Shown: in pieces, positions 1 to 8,672 of the stretch | Layout: every line of letters begins with the position of its first letter | Position numbering within the stretch: the first letter of the stretch is position 1 | DNA from: Blautia coccoides | GTDB taxonomy: Bacteria; Bacillota; Clostridia; Lachnospirales; Lachnospiraceae | DNA length: 64,000 nucleotides | Direction: 5' to 3' | NCBI RefSeq assembly: GCF_034355335.1 | Contig: NZ_CP136422.1 | Location: 4,126,501 to 4,190,500 of the forward strand | Notes under the pieces: generated by a model | What the model was told of the DNA's origin: nothing | Seen by the model: the letters and a program-made list of their open reading frames with translations, nothing else | Databases searched by the model: none | Translations under genes and position numbers: made by a program

Positions 1-305
1 AGAGTCATTTTGACCAGCCTTTGACAGTCCGGGGCCTGGCGGAAAAATTCGGATACCATCCCACCTATCTGTCCGCCCTGATCAAACAGTACACCGGTTA
101 TCCCCTTGTCACCTACATCAACCGCACACGCATCAGCGTATCAAAAAATCTGCTGAACAGCCATTCCCTGACTATCCGGCAGATTTCTTCCATGTGCGGA
201 TTCACTGATGAAAAACATTTCATGAAGCTGTTCCGGCAGTTTGAGGGCATGACCCCCACACAATACCGAAAAGCCTTTGACCAGAAAAAGATCAACACAC
301 TCTAA
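1..305 (+). CDS. AraC-family regulator, C-terminal DNA-binding part (5' end outside window)
   Basis: The reading frame is open from the first bases of the window, so only the last ~100 residues are seen. They form the double helix-turn-helix of AraC/XylS regulators: the first HTH includes LAEKFGYHPTYLSALIKQYTG and the second ends in the family signature GFTDEKHFMKLFRQFEGMTP followed by TQYRKAF. It is about 65% identical by eye to the C-terminus of the AraC gene ending at 12973, so the two are paralogues. The stop is TAA at 303-305. The ligand and target genes cannot be read because the sensor domain lies upstream of the window. Confidence 0.9.
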   Translation, partial: SHFDQPLTVRGLAEKFGYHPTYLSALIKQYTGYPLVTYINRTRISVSKNLLNSHSLTIRQISSMCGFTDEKHFMKLFRQFEGMTPTQYRKAFDQKKINTL

Positions 306-361
306 CTATATGTTTTGAACCGCCTGGCCATAGTGCCGTATCACCGACTGGCACCTCCATG

Positions 362-766
362 TCAATAGTCCGCCCAGTCCGGGCAGTCACTCCCACTGTC
401 CATGGAGGCCTTAATATCACTGTAATAGCTCAGTTTACGGCTTATCTGCTTCTGCGCAGACTTCAGCTTTTCTATCTGCTTTGCCACATGCTCTTCCTGC
501 TCTTTTAAAAGCGCAAGGATTTCATTGATATGCTCACGCTCCTCCTCTTCGTATGCAAAAAATTCCAAAAGCTGTGCCATAGACATTCCTGTCTCCTTAA
601 AACAGCAGATGGCTCCCAGGCGGTTTATATGCTCCTCCGTATAGATCCGCTGCTTTGCCTCTGTCTTTTCCACAGCAGGCAAAAGCCGGATCTCCTCATA
701 ATATCTCAGGGTGGACGCAGGGAGGTCAAACATCTGGGATACTTGTCTTATTGTGTATGTTTTCAT
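362..766 (-). CDS. MerR-family transcriptional regulator
   Basis: About 134 residues. The N-terminus has the MerR winged HTH (TIRQVSQMFDLPASTLRYYEE, with LRYYE as the signature), followed by a long dimerisation helix rich in E, K and Q (about 75-120). The C-terminus has one cysteine but no CxxC-type metal site, so a metal sensor is unlikely; it resembles the MerR proteins that respond to small molecules or stress. An upstream GGAG favours the second of two adjacent ATG codons (766 rather than 769). It is divergent from the aldo/keto reductase, and the shared spacer holds a 19-bp-spacer promoter with a centred palindrome, the classic MerR target. Confidence 0.88.
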   Translation of the reverse strand: MKTYTIRQVSQMFDLPASTLRYYEEIRLLPAVEKTEAKQRIYTEEHINRLGAICCFKETGMSMAQLLEFFAYEEEEREHINEILALLKEQEEHVAKQIEKLKSAQKQISRKLSYYSDIKASMDSGSDCPDWADY

Positions 767-835
767 CATAATCTCCTCATTTTCGGCAAGTGGAAGTCTG
801 AAGTTGGGGCAAATGTGACAAAGTTAAGATTTTTA

Positions 836-866
836 TTGACTTCAAGTATACTTGAAGTGTTAGACT
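836..866 (+). promoter_or_regulatory. MerR-type promoter and operator for the aldo/keto reductase
   Basis: TTGACT (836-841) and TAGACT (861-866) are separated by 19 bp instead of 17. A perfect 20-bp palindrome, ACTTCAAGTATACTTGAAGT (839-858), lies between and overlaps the -35. Long spacers twisted into register by a bound MerR dimer are the hallmark of this regulator family. The site faces the reductase at 914. Confidence 0.82.
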
Positions 867-913
867 TTGTAAAGAGACAACGATACAAAGAAACTTAGAA
901 AAGGAGATCACTT

Positions 914-1909
914 ATGTACAGAGCAAATGACAAACGATATGATACCATGACATACAACCGCTGCGGACACAGCGGCTTAAAGCTTCCGGCAGTCTCTTTG
1001 GGATTGTGGCATAATTTTGGAGACACTGCGGTATATGAGAATATGAAAAAACTTTGCTTTACCGCTTTTGACAACGGCATCACCCACTTTGACCTGGCTA
1101 ACAATTACGGCCCTGAACCGGGAAGCGCGGAAAAAAATTTCGGAAGGATCGTAAAGGAAAACCTTTCCTCTTACAGAGATGAAATGATCATCAGCACCAA
1201 GGCAGGCTATGATATGTGGCCGGGTCCCTACGGTGACTGGGGCAGCAAAAAATATCTGACTGCCAGTCTGGACCAGAGTCTCTTGCGCATGGGCCTTGAT
1301 TATGTGGATATCTTCTACCATCACAGAATGGACCCGGAGACGCCGCTTGAGGAAACCATGGGTGCCCTGGATCAGACAGTGAGAAGCGGAAAAGCCCTTT
1401 ATGTGGGACTCTCCAACTATGACGGCGAAACCATGAAAAAGGCGGCAGCCATCTTAACGGACCTGAAATGCCCCTTTGTGATCAACCAGAATTCCTATAA
1501 CATTTTCAACCGCACCATAGAAAATAATGGTTTAAAAAAGGCATGTGAAGAGGAGAAAAAAGGAATCATCTCCTTCAGCCCCCTGGCACAGGGCATGCTC
1601 ACTGACCGCTACTTAAAAGGAATCCCCTCGGACAGCCGGGTGGTCACGGACGGACGCTTCTTAAATGCAGGCCAGCTCACAGAAGACCGCCTGGACTGCA
1701 TCCGCGGTCTGAACGAAATTGCCGCACAGCGCGGGGAGAGTCTTGCGCAGATGGCGCTTAAATGGGTATTAAAAGATGGTGTGGTGACCAGTGTACTTGT
1801 TGGTGCATCCAAAGCAGAACAGATACTTGATAATTTGAACGTACAAAAAAGTGCTCCGTTTACGGAAGAGGAACTGAAAAAAATTGACGCTCTGTCCACG
1901 CAGCGGTAA
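914..1909 (+). CDS. Aldo/keto reductase (YghZ / potassium-channel beta-subunit type)
   Basis: 331 residues, the usual size for the AKR14/Kv-beta-like subgroup of NADPH-dependent carbonyl reductases. It starts with CGHSGLKLPAVSLGLW and carries HFDLANNYGP (catalytic Asp and Tyr), a catalytic Lys in STKAGYDMWPGPYG, the catalytic His in DIFYHHRMDP and the cofactor-binding SVLVGASKAEQILDNL near the end. Members reduce methylglyoxal, glyceraldehyde-3-phosphate and other aldehydes. AAGGAG at 901-906 sets the ATG. The MerR-type promoter upstream suggests induction by an electrophile or other small molecule, which would fit aldehyde detoxification; that role is inferred. Confidence 0.9.
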   Translation: MYRANDKRYDTMTYNRCGHSGLKLPAVSLGLWHNFGDTAVYENMKKLCFTAFDNGITHFDLANNYGPEPGSAEKNFGRIVKENLSSYRDEMIISTKAGYDMWPGPYGDWGSKKYLTASLDQSLLRMGLDYVDIFYHHRMDPETPLEETMGALDQTVRSGKALYVGLSNYDGETMKKAAAILTDLKCPFVINQNSYNIFNRTIENNGLKKACEEEKKGIISFSPLAQGMLTDRYLKGIPSDSRVVTDGRFLNAGQLTEDRLDCIRGLNEIAAQRGESLAQMALKWVLKDGVVTSVLVGASKAEQILDNLNVQKSAPFTEEELKKIDALSTQR

Positions 1910-1972
1910 GCAGCCGAAAAGAGTAGACGCTCTGTCTATGCAGCTGTTTAATACCTGTGAGGTAAGGAAATG

Positions 1973-2563
1973 TTACGCCGGTAATTTTATGGTCTCCCAT
2001 TGAAAAGGAACTGCTGCGCAGACCTGACAGACATAGTCTTTTTCAATGGGAATTTCCTCCATGACTGCATTCTCCATGGAAAGCTCGGAGAGGTTCCTTG
2101 TAATGCCCTCCCCGCTCCATTTGAGGTAGCTCTCCTTTTGTGCCCAGAAAACTGCAAATGCCATTTCCGAGTCCTCGGCATCTCTGACCGCTTCCTGTTC
2201 CCCGGCATTCATGGTTCGTTCCAGGAGCCTTTTTCCTCTCACTGGCTGACGGACCTGGATGTCAATGCCTACCGGAATGCCTGCGGCGGCACAGACCGCG
2301 TATTCCCCGGAATGGCTGATATTGAAATGGATCTCAGGGTAGCCATGTAAATAGGGCTTGCCGTTTTGTTCCTTTGTCAGCATGCCCTCCAACTGTGCAA
2401 GTCCCTCCTCCCCTTCCGGAAAGGAAAACCCATACAGTTGTTTCAAGGCATGTTTGAGAAGCATCCGTCCGGCCCGGGTCTCTGTCCTTCCTTTTTCCCC
2501 TCTCTCTTCTACTCTGCCTGTCAGAGCTTCTGTCTTCCCGTAAAAAACCCAAATCTTTTCCAA
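1973..2563 (-). CDS. 4'-phosphopantetheinyl transferase (Sfp superfamily)
   Basis: 196 residues. It transfers the phosphopantetheine arm of CoA to a serine of carrier proteins. The Mg2+-binding GIDIQ motif and the FWAQKESYLKWSGEG motif (W-x2-KE-x3-K) are both present, as is the upstream HFNISHSGEYAVCA segment. The start is TTG at 2561-2563; its GGAG site lies inside the stop codon region of the helicase gene (stop 2569-2571), so translation is probably coupled. It is last in gltX-helicase-PPTase. Substrates could be the AcpP encoded at 39303-39536 or a secondary-metabolite carrier; no AcpS-type enzyme is visible in the window. Confidence 0.9.
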   Translation of the reverse strand: MEKIWVFYGKTEALTGRVEERGEKGRTETRAGRMLLKHALKQLYGFSFPEGEEGLAQLEGMLTKEQNGKPYLHGYPEIHFNISHSGEYAVCAAAGIPVGIDIQVRQPVRGKRLLERTMNAGEQEAVRDAEDSEMAFAVFWAQKESYLKWSGEGITRNLSELSMENAVMEEIPIEKDYVCQVCAAVPFQWETIKLPA

Positions 2564-2568
2564 AACCT

Positions 2569-4428
2569 CTACTCCTTCTTTTCCGGCACAAGGCCGCTCT
2601 CCGTAAGAAATCTGGACACTTCCAGCTCCTTATCGTGCCTGCTCTTTGCATAAAGTATGTAAAGCTCTTTCCTTGCCCTTGTCATACCCACATAGAAAAG
2701 CCGCCGCTCCTCCTCTATGCTGCTGTCTGAAACTGCTTTATGATAGGGAATCGTCCCTTCATTTACATCCATGAGAAACACCCTGTCAAATTCCAGTCCT
2801 TTGATGCTGTGCAGCGTGGAAACTGTGACGCCTTTTTTCTCAATATCCTGCTTCTTTGCCTGCTCCTTCAGCTTTTCCGTGTAATCTGAAATATGCGCAA
2901 ACCATTCTCCAAAGTTCTTATATCCTTTGGCACTCTCTGCCAGCTCCTCCAAGACTTCATACAGGTCATCCACTTTGATCTTCCGGTAAGAGGCATAATC
3001 CTTCAGATATTCCTCATACCCAATCCCATACCGGATATAATTGATTGCCCCGTAGGGTGTCATGCGCTTCAGCGTTGTCAGGTCTTCCTCCAGCTTGTCG
3101 ATCCTGTCACACATCCAGTCCTTCCCCTCGTAAAACCAGCGAAGGCCTTCAAAGGACACAGTGGCATCATCTAGCGCTTCTCTGGATATATAGCGGTTCG
3201 GCCGGTTCATGACCTGCAGAAACTCCCGGCGGCTTCTGTCGCCCTGGGCCAGCTTTATATAGGAAATAACGTTTCTGGAGATCCAGTGTTCATACAGGTT
3301 TGGCAGGGCATCCCGCATCTGAAAGGGGATCTGATACTCCATAAGCGTCTCCACAAGAAATCTGGCGCCCAGATTTGTGCGGTAGAGAATGGCAGTCTCC
3401 TCATAGGGACATCCCTCCTGCAGCGCCTTTTTGATACACTCTTTTACAAAAAGCTCCTCTTCCTTGCCGTCTTCAAACTCGCGTATAACAACCGGTTTTC
3501 CCTCCTCATTATCCGTAAAAAACTCTTTCGGATAACGGTTCTTATTCTTCCCTATCACTTTTTTTGAGGCCTCTACGATGGCCTTTGTGGAACGGTAATT
3601 ACATGCCAAAAGCTCTGTCCCCGCATTGGGAAAATCCTTTGGAAAATGCAGCATGATCTCCGGCCTTGCCCCCCGGAACGCGTAAATGGACTGGTCATCA
3701 TCCCCTACGATAAAGAGGTTATTCTGCGGCGCTGCCAGAAGCTTCACAATGTCATACTGAAGCTGATTGATGTCCTGGAATTCATCTACAAGTACATACC
3801 GAAACTTGCTCTGCCATCCGGCCAGGATGTCCTTTCTGTTTGTGAGAAGGTCATAACAATACAGCAGCATATCATCAAAATCCAGAAGTCTGGACTGTCT
3901 GCAGGCTTCCACATAAGAGTGGTAGATCTTTCTGAAGGTATCATCCGGACAATTGGCAGAATAATAATGCTCTATAGGCATTCTGCCGTTCTTCACTATG
4001 GAGATTTCCTGTACCAGACCTTCAAAAAATTCCTTTTCATCATCGATCCGCATTCTCTGGCGGTATACGATCTCCTTTAGAATATCGTATTTTTTCTCCT
4101 CCCCCAGAATATTCTTTGCGGACAGCCGATAGGCATGGCGCAGGATTCCGTAAAAGATCCCGTGAAAAGTGCCAAACGTCACTTCCCTGTACGGTCCTGT
4201 CATTCCTTCCTTTTCACACAGGCGTAAAAAACGCTCCTTCATCTCCCTGGCAGCCGCTTTTGTAAACGTCACCACCAGTATGGATGAAGGAGTCACCTGA
4301 TATTCCTTTATTAAGTTAGCCACCCTCCTGGTGATGGTGGTGGTCTTCCCTGAACCAGGGCCTGCAAGAAGCATCATAGGGCCCTGGTCATGGGAAACTG
4401 CCCGTTCCTGTGAGGAATTTTTCTGCAT
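2569..4428 (-). CDS. UvrD/Rep-family superfamily 1 ATP-dependent DNA helicase
   Basis: 619 residues, shorter than PcrA/UvrD (about 720). The N-terminal half has Walker A (GPGSGKTTT, about 23-31), motif Ia VVTFTKAAAREMKER, the DEFQD Walker B box and GDDDQSIYAFRGA. The C-terminal half has STLHSIKGLEFDRVFL and EERRLFYVGMTRARKEL. All seven SF1A motifs are recognisable, so it should be an active 3'-5' helicase. The C-terminal tail that binds RNA polymerase in PcrA is missing or short. The stop is 5 bp before the PPTase start, and gltX ends 26 bp upstream. It is not clearly pcrA itself. Confidence 0.92.
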   Translation of the reverse strand: MQKNSSQERAVSHDQGPMMLLAGPGSGKTTTITRRVANLIKEYQVTPSSILVVTFTKAAAREMKERFLRLCEKEGMTGPYREVTFGTFHGIFYGILRHAYRLSAKNILGEEKKYDILKEIVYRQRMRIDDEKEFFEGLVQEISIVKNGRMPIEHYYSANCPDDTFRKIYHSYVEACRQSRLLDFDDMLLYCYDLLTNRKDILAGWQSKFRYVLVDEFQDINQLQYDIVKLLAAPQNNLFIVGDDDQSIYAFRGARPEIMLHFPKDFPNAGTELLACNYRSTKAIVEASKKVIGKNKNRYPKEFFTDNEEGKPVVIREFEDGKEEELFVKECIKKALQEGCPYEETAILYRTNLGARFLVETLMEYQIPFQMRDALPNLYEHWISRNVISYIKLAQGDRSRREFLQVMNRPNRYISREALDDATVSFEGLRWFYEGKDWMCDRIDKLEEDLTTLKRMTPYGAINYIRYGIGYEEYLKDYASYRKIKVDDLYEVLEELAESAKGYKNFGEWFAHISDYTEKLKEQAKKQDIEKKGVTVSTLHSIKGLEFDRVFLMDVNEGTIPYHKAVSDSSIEEERRLFYVGMTRARKELYILYAKSRHDKELEVSRFLTESGLVPEKKE

Positions 4429-4454
4429 ATATGGGTTACTCCATTTTCGTTTGT

Positions 4455-5915
4455 TTATGCCCGGCTCAGTTTTTCCACTGCAGTGTGCAGGCGTTTCATG
4501 GATTCCTCTTTTCCCAGCACCTCCAGGATTTCTGTGGCACCTGCAGGTGTCATCTGTTTGCCGGAAAGGGCGGTGCGTATCGGCCAGAGGATCTGTCCGT
4601 TTTTATAACCGTTCTCCTTTGCAAAACCGCAGAGCAGGTTATACAGCGCGTCATTTGTATAGTCCTCAAATCCTTCCAGGACAGGAATGATCTTATTCAG
4701 AACCTCCAGGGAAATCTCAGGATTGGTTTTCATTTTCTTATGTGTGTACATGGACACATCGTACTCGGGTACTTCCTCAAAGAAATCAATGAGTGCCGGA
4801 ATATCCGGGAAAACTTCGATTCTTGTTTTCACCATCTGCGCAATTTTCTTCAGGTCCAAATCCTTCTTTACAGCCTCTTTTATGAACGGAACAGCCGTCT
4901 CACAGAACTTGTCAAAATCCATGGCTTTGATGTACTCACCATTCATCCATTTCAGCTTTGTCATATCAAACACAGCCGGGGATTTGCTCATGTGATGATA
5001 GTCAAACTCTTTTACCAGCTCTTCCAGACTGAAAATTTCCCTGTTGTCCTCTGGGCACCATCCAAGGAGTGCCACATAATTTACAATGGCCTCTGTGAGG
5101 AATCCCTGATCCAACAAATCCTCATAGGAAGAGTGGCCGGAACGTTTGCTCAGCTTTTTGTGTTCCTCGTTGGTGATCAATGGACAGTGCACATAAGTGG
5201 GAATCTCCCAGCCGAATGCCTCGTAGATCCTGTTATATTTCGGTGAAGAAGAAAGGTATTCATTCCCCCGAACCACATGTGTAATACCCATGAGATGATC
5301 GTCGATCACATTTGCAAAGTTGTATGTGGGATATCCGTCGGATTTGATCAGGATCAGATCATCCAGTTCATTGTTGGGCACGGTAATGTCTCCGTAAATA
5401 TCATCATGGAAGGTTGTGGTCCCCTCTGTGGGCATATTAAAGCGGATCACATGAGGCTCTCCTGCTGCCAGTTTTGCTTCCACCTCTTCCTTATCAAGGT
5501 GCAGGCAGTGTTTGTCATAGACTGCAATCTCTTTGCTGTCCTCGCCCACACTTGATTTCAGGGAATCCAGACGCTCTTTTGTACAGAAGCAGTAGTAAGC
5601 ATCCCCCTGTTCGATCAGTTGTCTGGCATACTTCAGATAAATACCCTGGGCATTTCTCTCACTCTGTACATAGGGACCATAGCCCCCGTCCTTGTCCGGG
5701 CCTTCGTCATGGATCAGGCCTGTCTTCGCCAGTGTGCGGTAAATGATCTCCAGTGCGCCGTCCACAAAGCGTTCCTGGTCTGTATCCTCAATACGCAGCA
5801 TAAAACTTCCGTTCTCATGCTTTGCGATCAGATAGGCATATAAAGCAGTTCTCAAATTTCCCACATGCATTCTTCCTGTGGGGCTGGGGGCAAATCTCGT
5901 TCTTACGGTACTCAT
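4455..5915 (-). CDS. gltX: Glutamyl-tRNA synthetase
   Basis: 486 residues; class I aminoacyl-tRNA synthetase charging tRNA-Glu. The HIGH-type motif appears as [17 protein letters not shown] near the start, the IEDTD segment follows, and the KMSKS-type loop is KKLSKRSG. Only Glu-specific features are seen, but in Firmicutes this enzyme often also charges tRNA-Gln for amidation. Three in-frame starts exist (TTG 5924, ATG 5921, ATG 5915). AAGGAG at 5926-5931 is 10 nt from the last and 4 nt from the second; I prefer 5915, giving [14 protein letters not shown]. It has its own sigma-A promoter overlapping the end of the GH127 gene. Confidence 0.96.
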   Translation of the reverse strand: MSTVRTRFAPSPTGRMHVGNLRTALYAYLIAKHENGSFMLRIEDTDQERFVDGALEIIYRTLAKTGLIHDEGPDKDGGYGPYVQSERNAQGIYLKYARQLIEQGDAYYCFCTKERLDSLKSSVGEDSKEIAVYDKHCLHLDKEEVEAKLAAGEPHVIRFNMPTEGTTTFHDDIYGDITVPNNELDDLILIKSDGYPTYNFANVIDDHLMGITHVVRGNEYLSSSPKYNRIYEAFGWEIPTYVHCPLITNEEHKKLSKRSGHSSYEDLLDQGFLTEAIVNYVALLGWCPEDNREIFSLEELVKEFDYHHMSKSPAVFDMTKLKWMNGEYIKAMDFDKFCETAVPFIKEAVKKDLDLKKIAQMVKTRIEVFPDIPALIDFFEEVPEYDVSMYTHKKMKTNPEISLEVLNKIIPVLEGFEDYTNDALYNLLCGFAKENGYKNGQILWPIRTALSGKQMTPAGATEILEVLGKEESMKRLHTAVEKLSRA

Positions 5916-6003
5916 TATCATCAATCTCCTTATGGGTTATTATTCATCTGGCTGTTCAGCAAGCTTTTCTGAACTCTGAAATGAAATTTCATATACACTT
6001 TAA

Positions 6004-6036
6004 AAAGGGGTAAATGGACATTGGCCAAATACCCCA
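6004..6036 (-). terminator. Hairpin with T-run between GH127 and gltX
   Basis: On the minus strand GGGGTA (6035-6030) pairs with TACCCC (6012-6007), with an inner TGG/CCA helix across a symmetric T-T internal loop, followed by five T. It fits an intrinsic terminator for the GH127 operon. It also lies just downstream of the gltX promoter, so it would be the first structure of the gltX transcript. Confidence 0.6.
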
Positions 6037-6046
6037 TATCATTGAA

Positions 6047-6075
6047 ATTATACCGTAAGGTTTTCTACTTTTCAA
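6047..6075 (-). promoter_or_regulatory. Sigma-A promoter of gltX
   Basis: On the minus strand TTGAAA (6075-6070) and TATAAT (6052-6047) are 17 bp apart. The -35 overlaps the last codons of the GH127 gene (stop at 6065). The predicted start near 6040 leaves a leader of about 125 nt before gltX. Confidence 0.72.
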
Positions 6076-7957
6076 GTGGGGAATCATGATTTTTCCCCTT
6101 CAGCGGAAAATAAACCTGATATTCCTCATATCCCACCTGATAGAGCGGAACAAAACGGATGCCTCTGTCCTGCCCCACCGTCTTATATGTGTTCTGCCAG
6201 TATGCCCACTCTCTTTCATTGTCAGAAACCAGCACCTGTTTTGGGGCATCCAAATCTGTATAGAGCGTCCGCTCTTCCCTGCACAGCCCTGCAAGCACCA
6301 CAGGTCCGTCCAGATAAGCCGCCATGTCAGGTCTGCCTGGCAGATGATCCACATGGATCCCTTTGGGAATCTCAACATGGACCGTGTCCTGTTTCCAGAC
6401 TCTCTTTATCTCAGCAAAACTGCCCTTCTCAGCACGGATCTCAATCACTTCCCCGTTTACAAGGAAGACCGGTGCTCCCTGTGCCCACCAGGGTACTCTG
6501 ATATAAAGGGAGAATTCCTTTTCCTGCTCTGCCCGTATCTCTAGGTCAAAGACCAGTCGATCCGGATGGAACGGCTGACGGGCCGCGGCTGACGTTATTT
6601 TCTGACGCCCGGGAGAATCACTGGAGAGATGTTCACTTCCGCTCAGAGTATTGATCTTCTGCCGCACAGTAACAGTCGTATTCCCAACCGTTCCCACATA
6701 TTCCGTGTCAAAATACTGGCATACATACAGGCTGTCTGATCCCACATAATACATTCCATTGTTGTGTGCGGCGTTTGCCTGGACCAAAGACCCGTGACAG
6801 CAGAAGAAATCCTGTGTCCTGCTGCTCCACGCCTTCTGTCCGCCTGCCCGCAGGGGAAGAAAGTAAGTGAGGAGTCCTTCCTCCGGATACTGTGATTTTC
6901 TGCCATGAGTAAAGCTTCCCTGCCAATACCCCTGAGCCATAATGCCGTTATACAGATTTCTTTCCCAGTAATCCATATACAGGGCATCCTTTGTATGGCG
7001 GAACAGAAAATCTGCCAGCCGCATCATGTTGTATACCGTACAGTGCTCCTGGTTCTTATCCCCCAGTCTGTAGGCCAAATGCATCTTCGGACTCCATATC
7101 TCACCGCAGGTCTGTCCACCTGTTGCATAGGTTCCTCTCTGGGTGACTGCCATTTCCCAATAGGCTTTTACAATTTCCAGCCATTTTTCTTCTCCTGTCA
7201 CCTCATAGGCCGCCGCTGCCCCCAGGATCTCGGGAATCGTAGTGTTGGCATGCATATTGGTCAGCACATCTTTTCCTTCCAGAAGGCCGTCAAACAGATC
7301 ACAGCGGTAATACCGCTCCATCAGTTCCCTGAACATACTCTTCTTTGTGATCTTATACAGCAGAACCCATATCTCCAGCATTCCGCCGGTCTCCACATCT
7401 AAGATCCCCTGGAACTGCTCCTTTGTATAGCGTCCGCTCCAGTCATAGAACCATTCACCAAAATGTACGGCAATCTCCAGGGCTTTTTCATTTCCGGCCA
7501 GCTCATACATATCAAGAAGTCCCATAAAAGTCTTATGTACTGTGTACTGAGGCGCCCAGACACGTTTTTTGTTCCCGATCCAGTAAAAATATTTCTCCGG
7601 GATGGAGGCAGCCCATCTGCCGCCGTTTTCCCTCTGGCATTTTTCCAGAATGTCCACGATCTCATCTGCTTTTGCCTTCACCATCCGGTCCCCTGTGGCT
7701 TCAAAATGCATGGCCGCTGCTGAAAGCCAGTGACCCAGAAAATGTCCGCGAAGTTCACACAGGGGAGATTCCCATCCCCCATGGATGCCGGACGGCAGTT
7801 CTGATGTCTTATAGAGTCCTGCCTCCAGAGTGTAGGGAAGGAGCAGATTCTCATTGTCAAGCTCCAACAGATATTTTTTATTTTCCTCCCGGCGGCGCAC
7901 CAGCTCCTGATCCTGGATTGTCACCTGGCGGCCTTTTGCCATCGTCAACTTGTCCAT
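6065..7957 (-). CDS. GH127-family beta-L-arabinofuranosidase
   Basis: 630 residues, typical for GH127 (formerly DUF1680). The enzymes release beta-L-arabinofuranose from plant oligosaccharides with a cysteine nucleophile held by zinc. The zinc and nucleophile set is visible: Glu304 and Cys306 (QEHCTVYNMM) and the Cys386-Cys387 pair (FFCCHGSL), matching the Glu/Cys/Cys/Cys site of the Bifidobacterium enzyme. There is no signal peptide, so it works in the cytoplasm on imported oligosaccharide. GGGAG upstream sets the ATG at 7957. It is the last gene of the ABC importer operon, which implies an arabinose-containing substrate. Other GH127 specificities cannot be excluded. Confidence 0.9.
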   Translation of the reverse strand: MDKLTMAKGRQVTIQDQELVRRREENKKYLLELDNENLLLPYTLEAGLYKTSELPSGIHGGWESPLCELRGHFLGHWLSAAAMHFEATGDRMVKAKADEIVDILEKCQRENGGRWAASIPEKYFYWIGNKKRVWAPQYTVHKTFMGLLDMYELAGNEKALEIAVHFGEWFYDWSGRYTKEQFQGILDVETGGMLEIWVLLYKITKKSMFRELMERYYRCDLFDGLLEGKDVLTNMHANTTIPEILGAAAAYEVTGEEKWLEIVKAYWEMAVTQRGTYATGGQTCGEIWSPKMHLAYRLGDKNQEHCTVYNMMRLADFLFRHTKDALYMDYWERNLYNGIMAQGYWQGSFTHGRKSQYPEEGLLTYFLPLRAGGQKAWSSRTQDFFCCHGSLVQANAAHNNGMYYVGSDSLYVCQYFDTEYVGTVGNTTVTVRQKINTLSGSEHLSSDSPGRQKITSAAARQPFHPDRLVFDLEIRAEQEKEFSLYIRVPWWAQGAPVFLVNGEVIEIRAEKGSFAEIKRVWKQDTVHVEIPKGIHVDHLPGRPDMAAYLDGPVVLAGLCREERTLYTDLDAPKQVLVSDNEREWAYWQNTYKTVGQDRGIRFVPLYQVGYEEYQVYFPLKGKNHDSPLEK

Positions 7958-7980
7958 ACGTCATCTCCCATCTTATTTTT

Positions 7981-8613
7981 TCACTTCTCTGCATACCATC
8001 CGCATTTTTCCGCTTCCGGGGTATAGCGGATCAAAACTTTTTCCATGAAGATGGAGAAAAGAAGGGTTCCCGCCACTGGAAGGCAGAATACAAACAGCGG
8101 TATATACCACATGGCTGCCACGCACAGGAGCACAGTCAGAACCATGAGGATCGTATATGGAAAATGCTTCACCATCAGCCCGACCGAGAACCGCAGGACC
8201 TCAAAGCATTTCATACTGCATCTGGAAACAACAGGAAACGCATAGCATCCTACAGAAAGCACGACAAATGCCAGACACCCGTAAACGGTTGTGGTAAAGA
8301 ACCGGAAACTGTCATCTCTGATCGCTGCCGCAAAGACAAAATTCACATAGAACAGCAGCATTCCCAACAGATAGAGAAGCCATATCCCCAGTGCGGGGAA
8401 AAAATTCATTTTAAACGCGTGGAAAAATGTCTTTGTCACATATCCTCTGTTTTTTCGGATGGCTTTTACAGAAGTATAATAAAGCGCAGTAGTTGAGGCA
8501 CCGATGGTGACAATGGGCAGACAACAGATAAACCACAGTGTGCTTAACCATATGATATCGATCACCTTACCGATCCCTGCCATGATTGGTGAATCATATT
8601 CCATAAAACTCAT
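7981..8613 (-). CDS. DUF624 (YesL-like) integral membrane protein
   Basis: 210 residues with about five hydrophobic segments, beginning VIDIIWLSTLWFICCLPIVTIG, which is the typical DUF624/YesL N-terminus (C-C-L-P-I-V-T-I-G). Members sit beside CUT1 sugar importers and glycosidases in Firmicutes, as yesL does in the Bacillus rhamnogalacturonan locus; their function is unknown. The ATG at 8613 has GGAG 8 nt upstream, better than the longer ORF start at 8646. It lies between the second permease and GH127. Confidence 0.85.
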   Translation of the reverse strand: MSFMEYDSPIMAGIGKVIDIIWLSTLWFICCLPIVTIGASTTALYYTSVKAIRKNRGYVTKTFFHAFKMNFFPALGIWLLYLLGMLLFYVNFVFAAAIRDDSFRFFTTTVYGCLAFVVLSVGCYAFPVVSRCSMKCFEVLRFSVGLMVKHFPYTILMVLTVLLCVAAMWYIPLFVFCLPVAGTLLFSIFMEKVLIRYTPEAEKCGWYAEK

Positions 8614-8672
8614 AGTATCATCTCCATTTCCATATCTGTGAGCCACGGCTGTTTTGCCACCTCACAGTCACG

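Noticed and set aside
6076..6544. Plus-strand open frames of 140-150 codons opposite the GH127 gene
   Set aside because: They lie wholly within the GH127 coding strand's complement, lack ribosome sites and have Cys/Pro-rich composition typical of antisense frames.
7672..8496. 274-codon plus-strand frame opposite GH127 and DUF624
   Set aside because: It crosses two real genes on the other strand, is rich in His, Cys and Pro, and has no family features.
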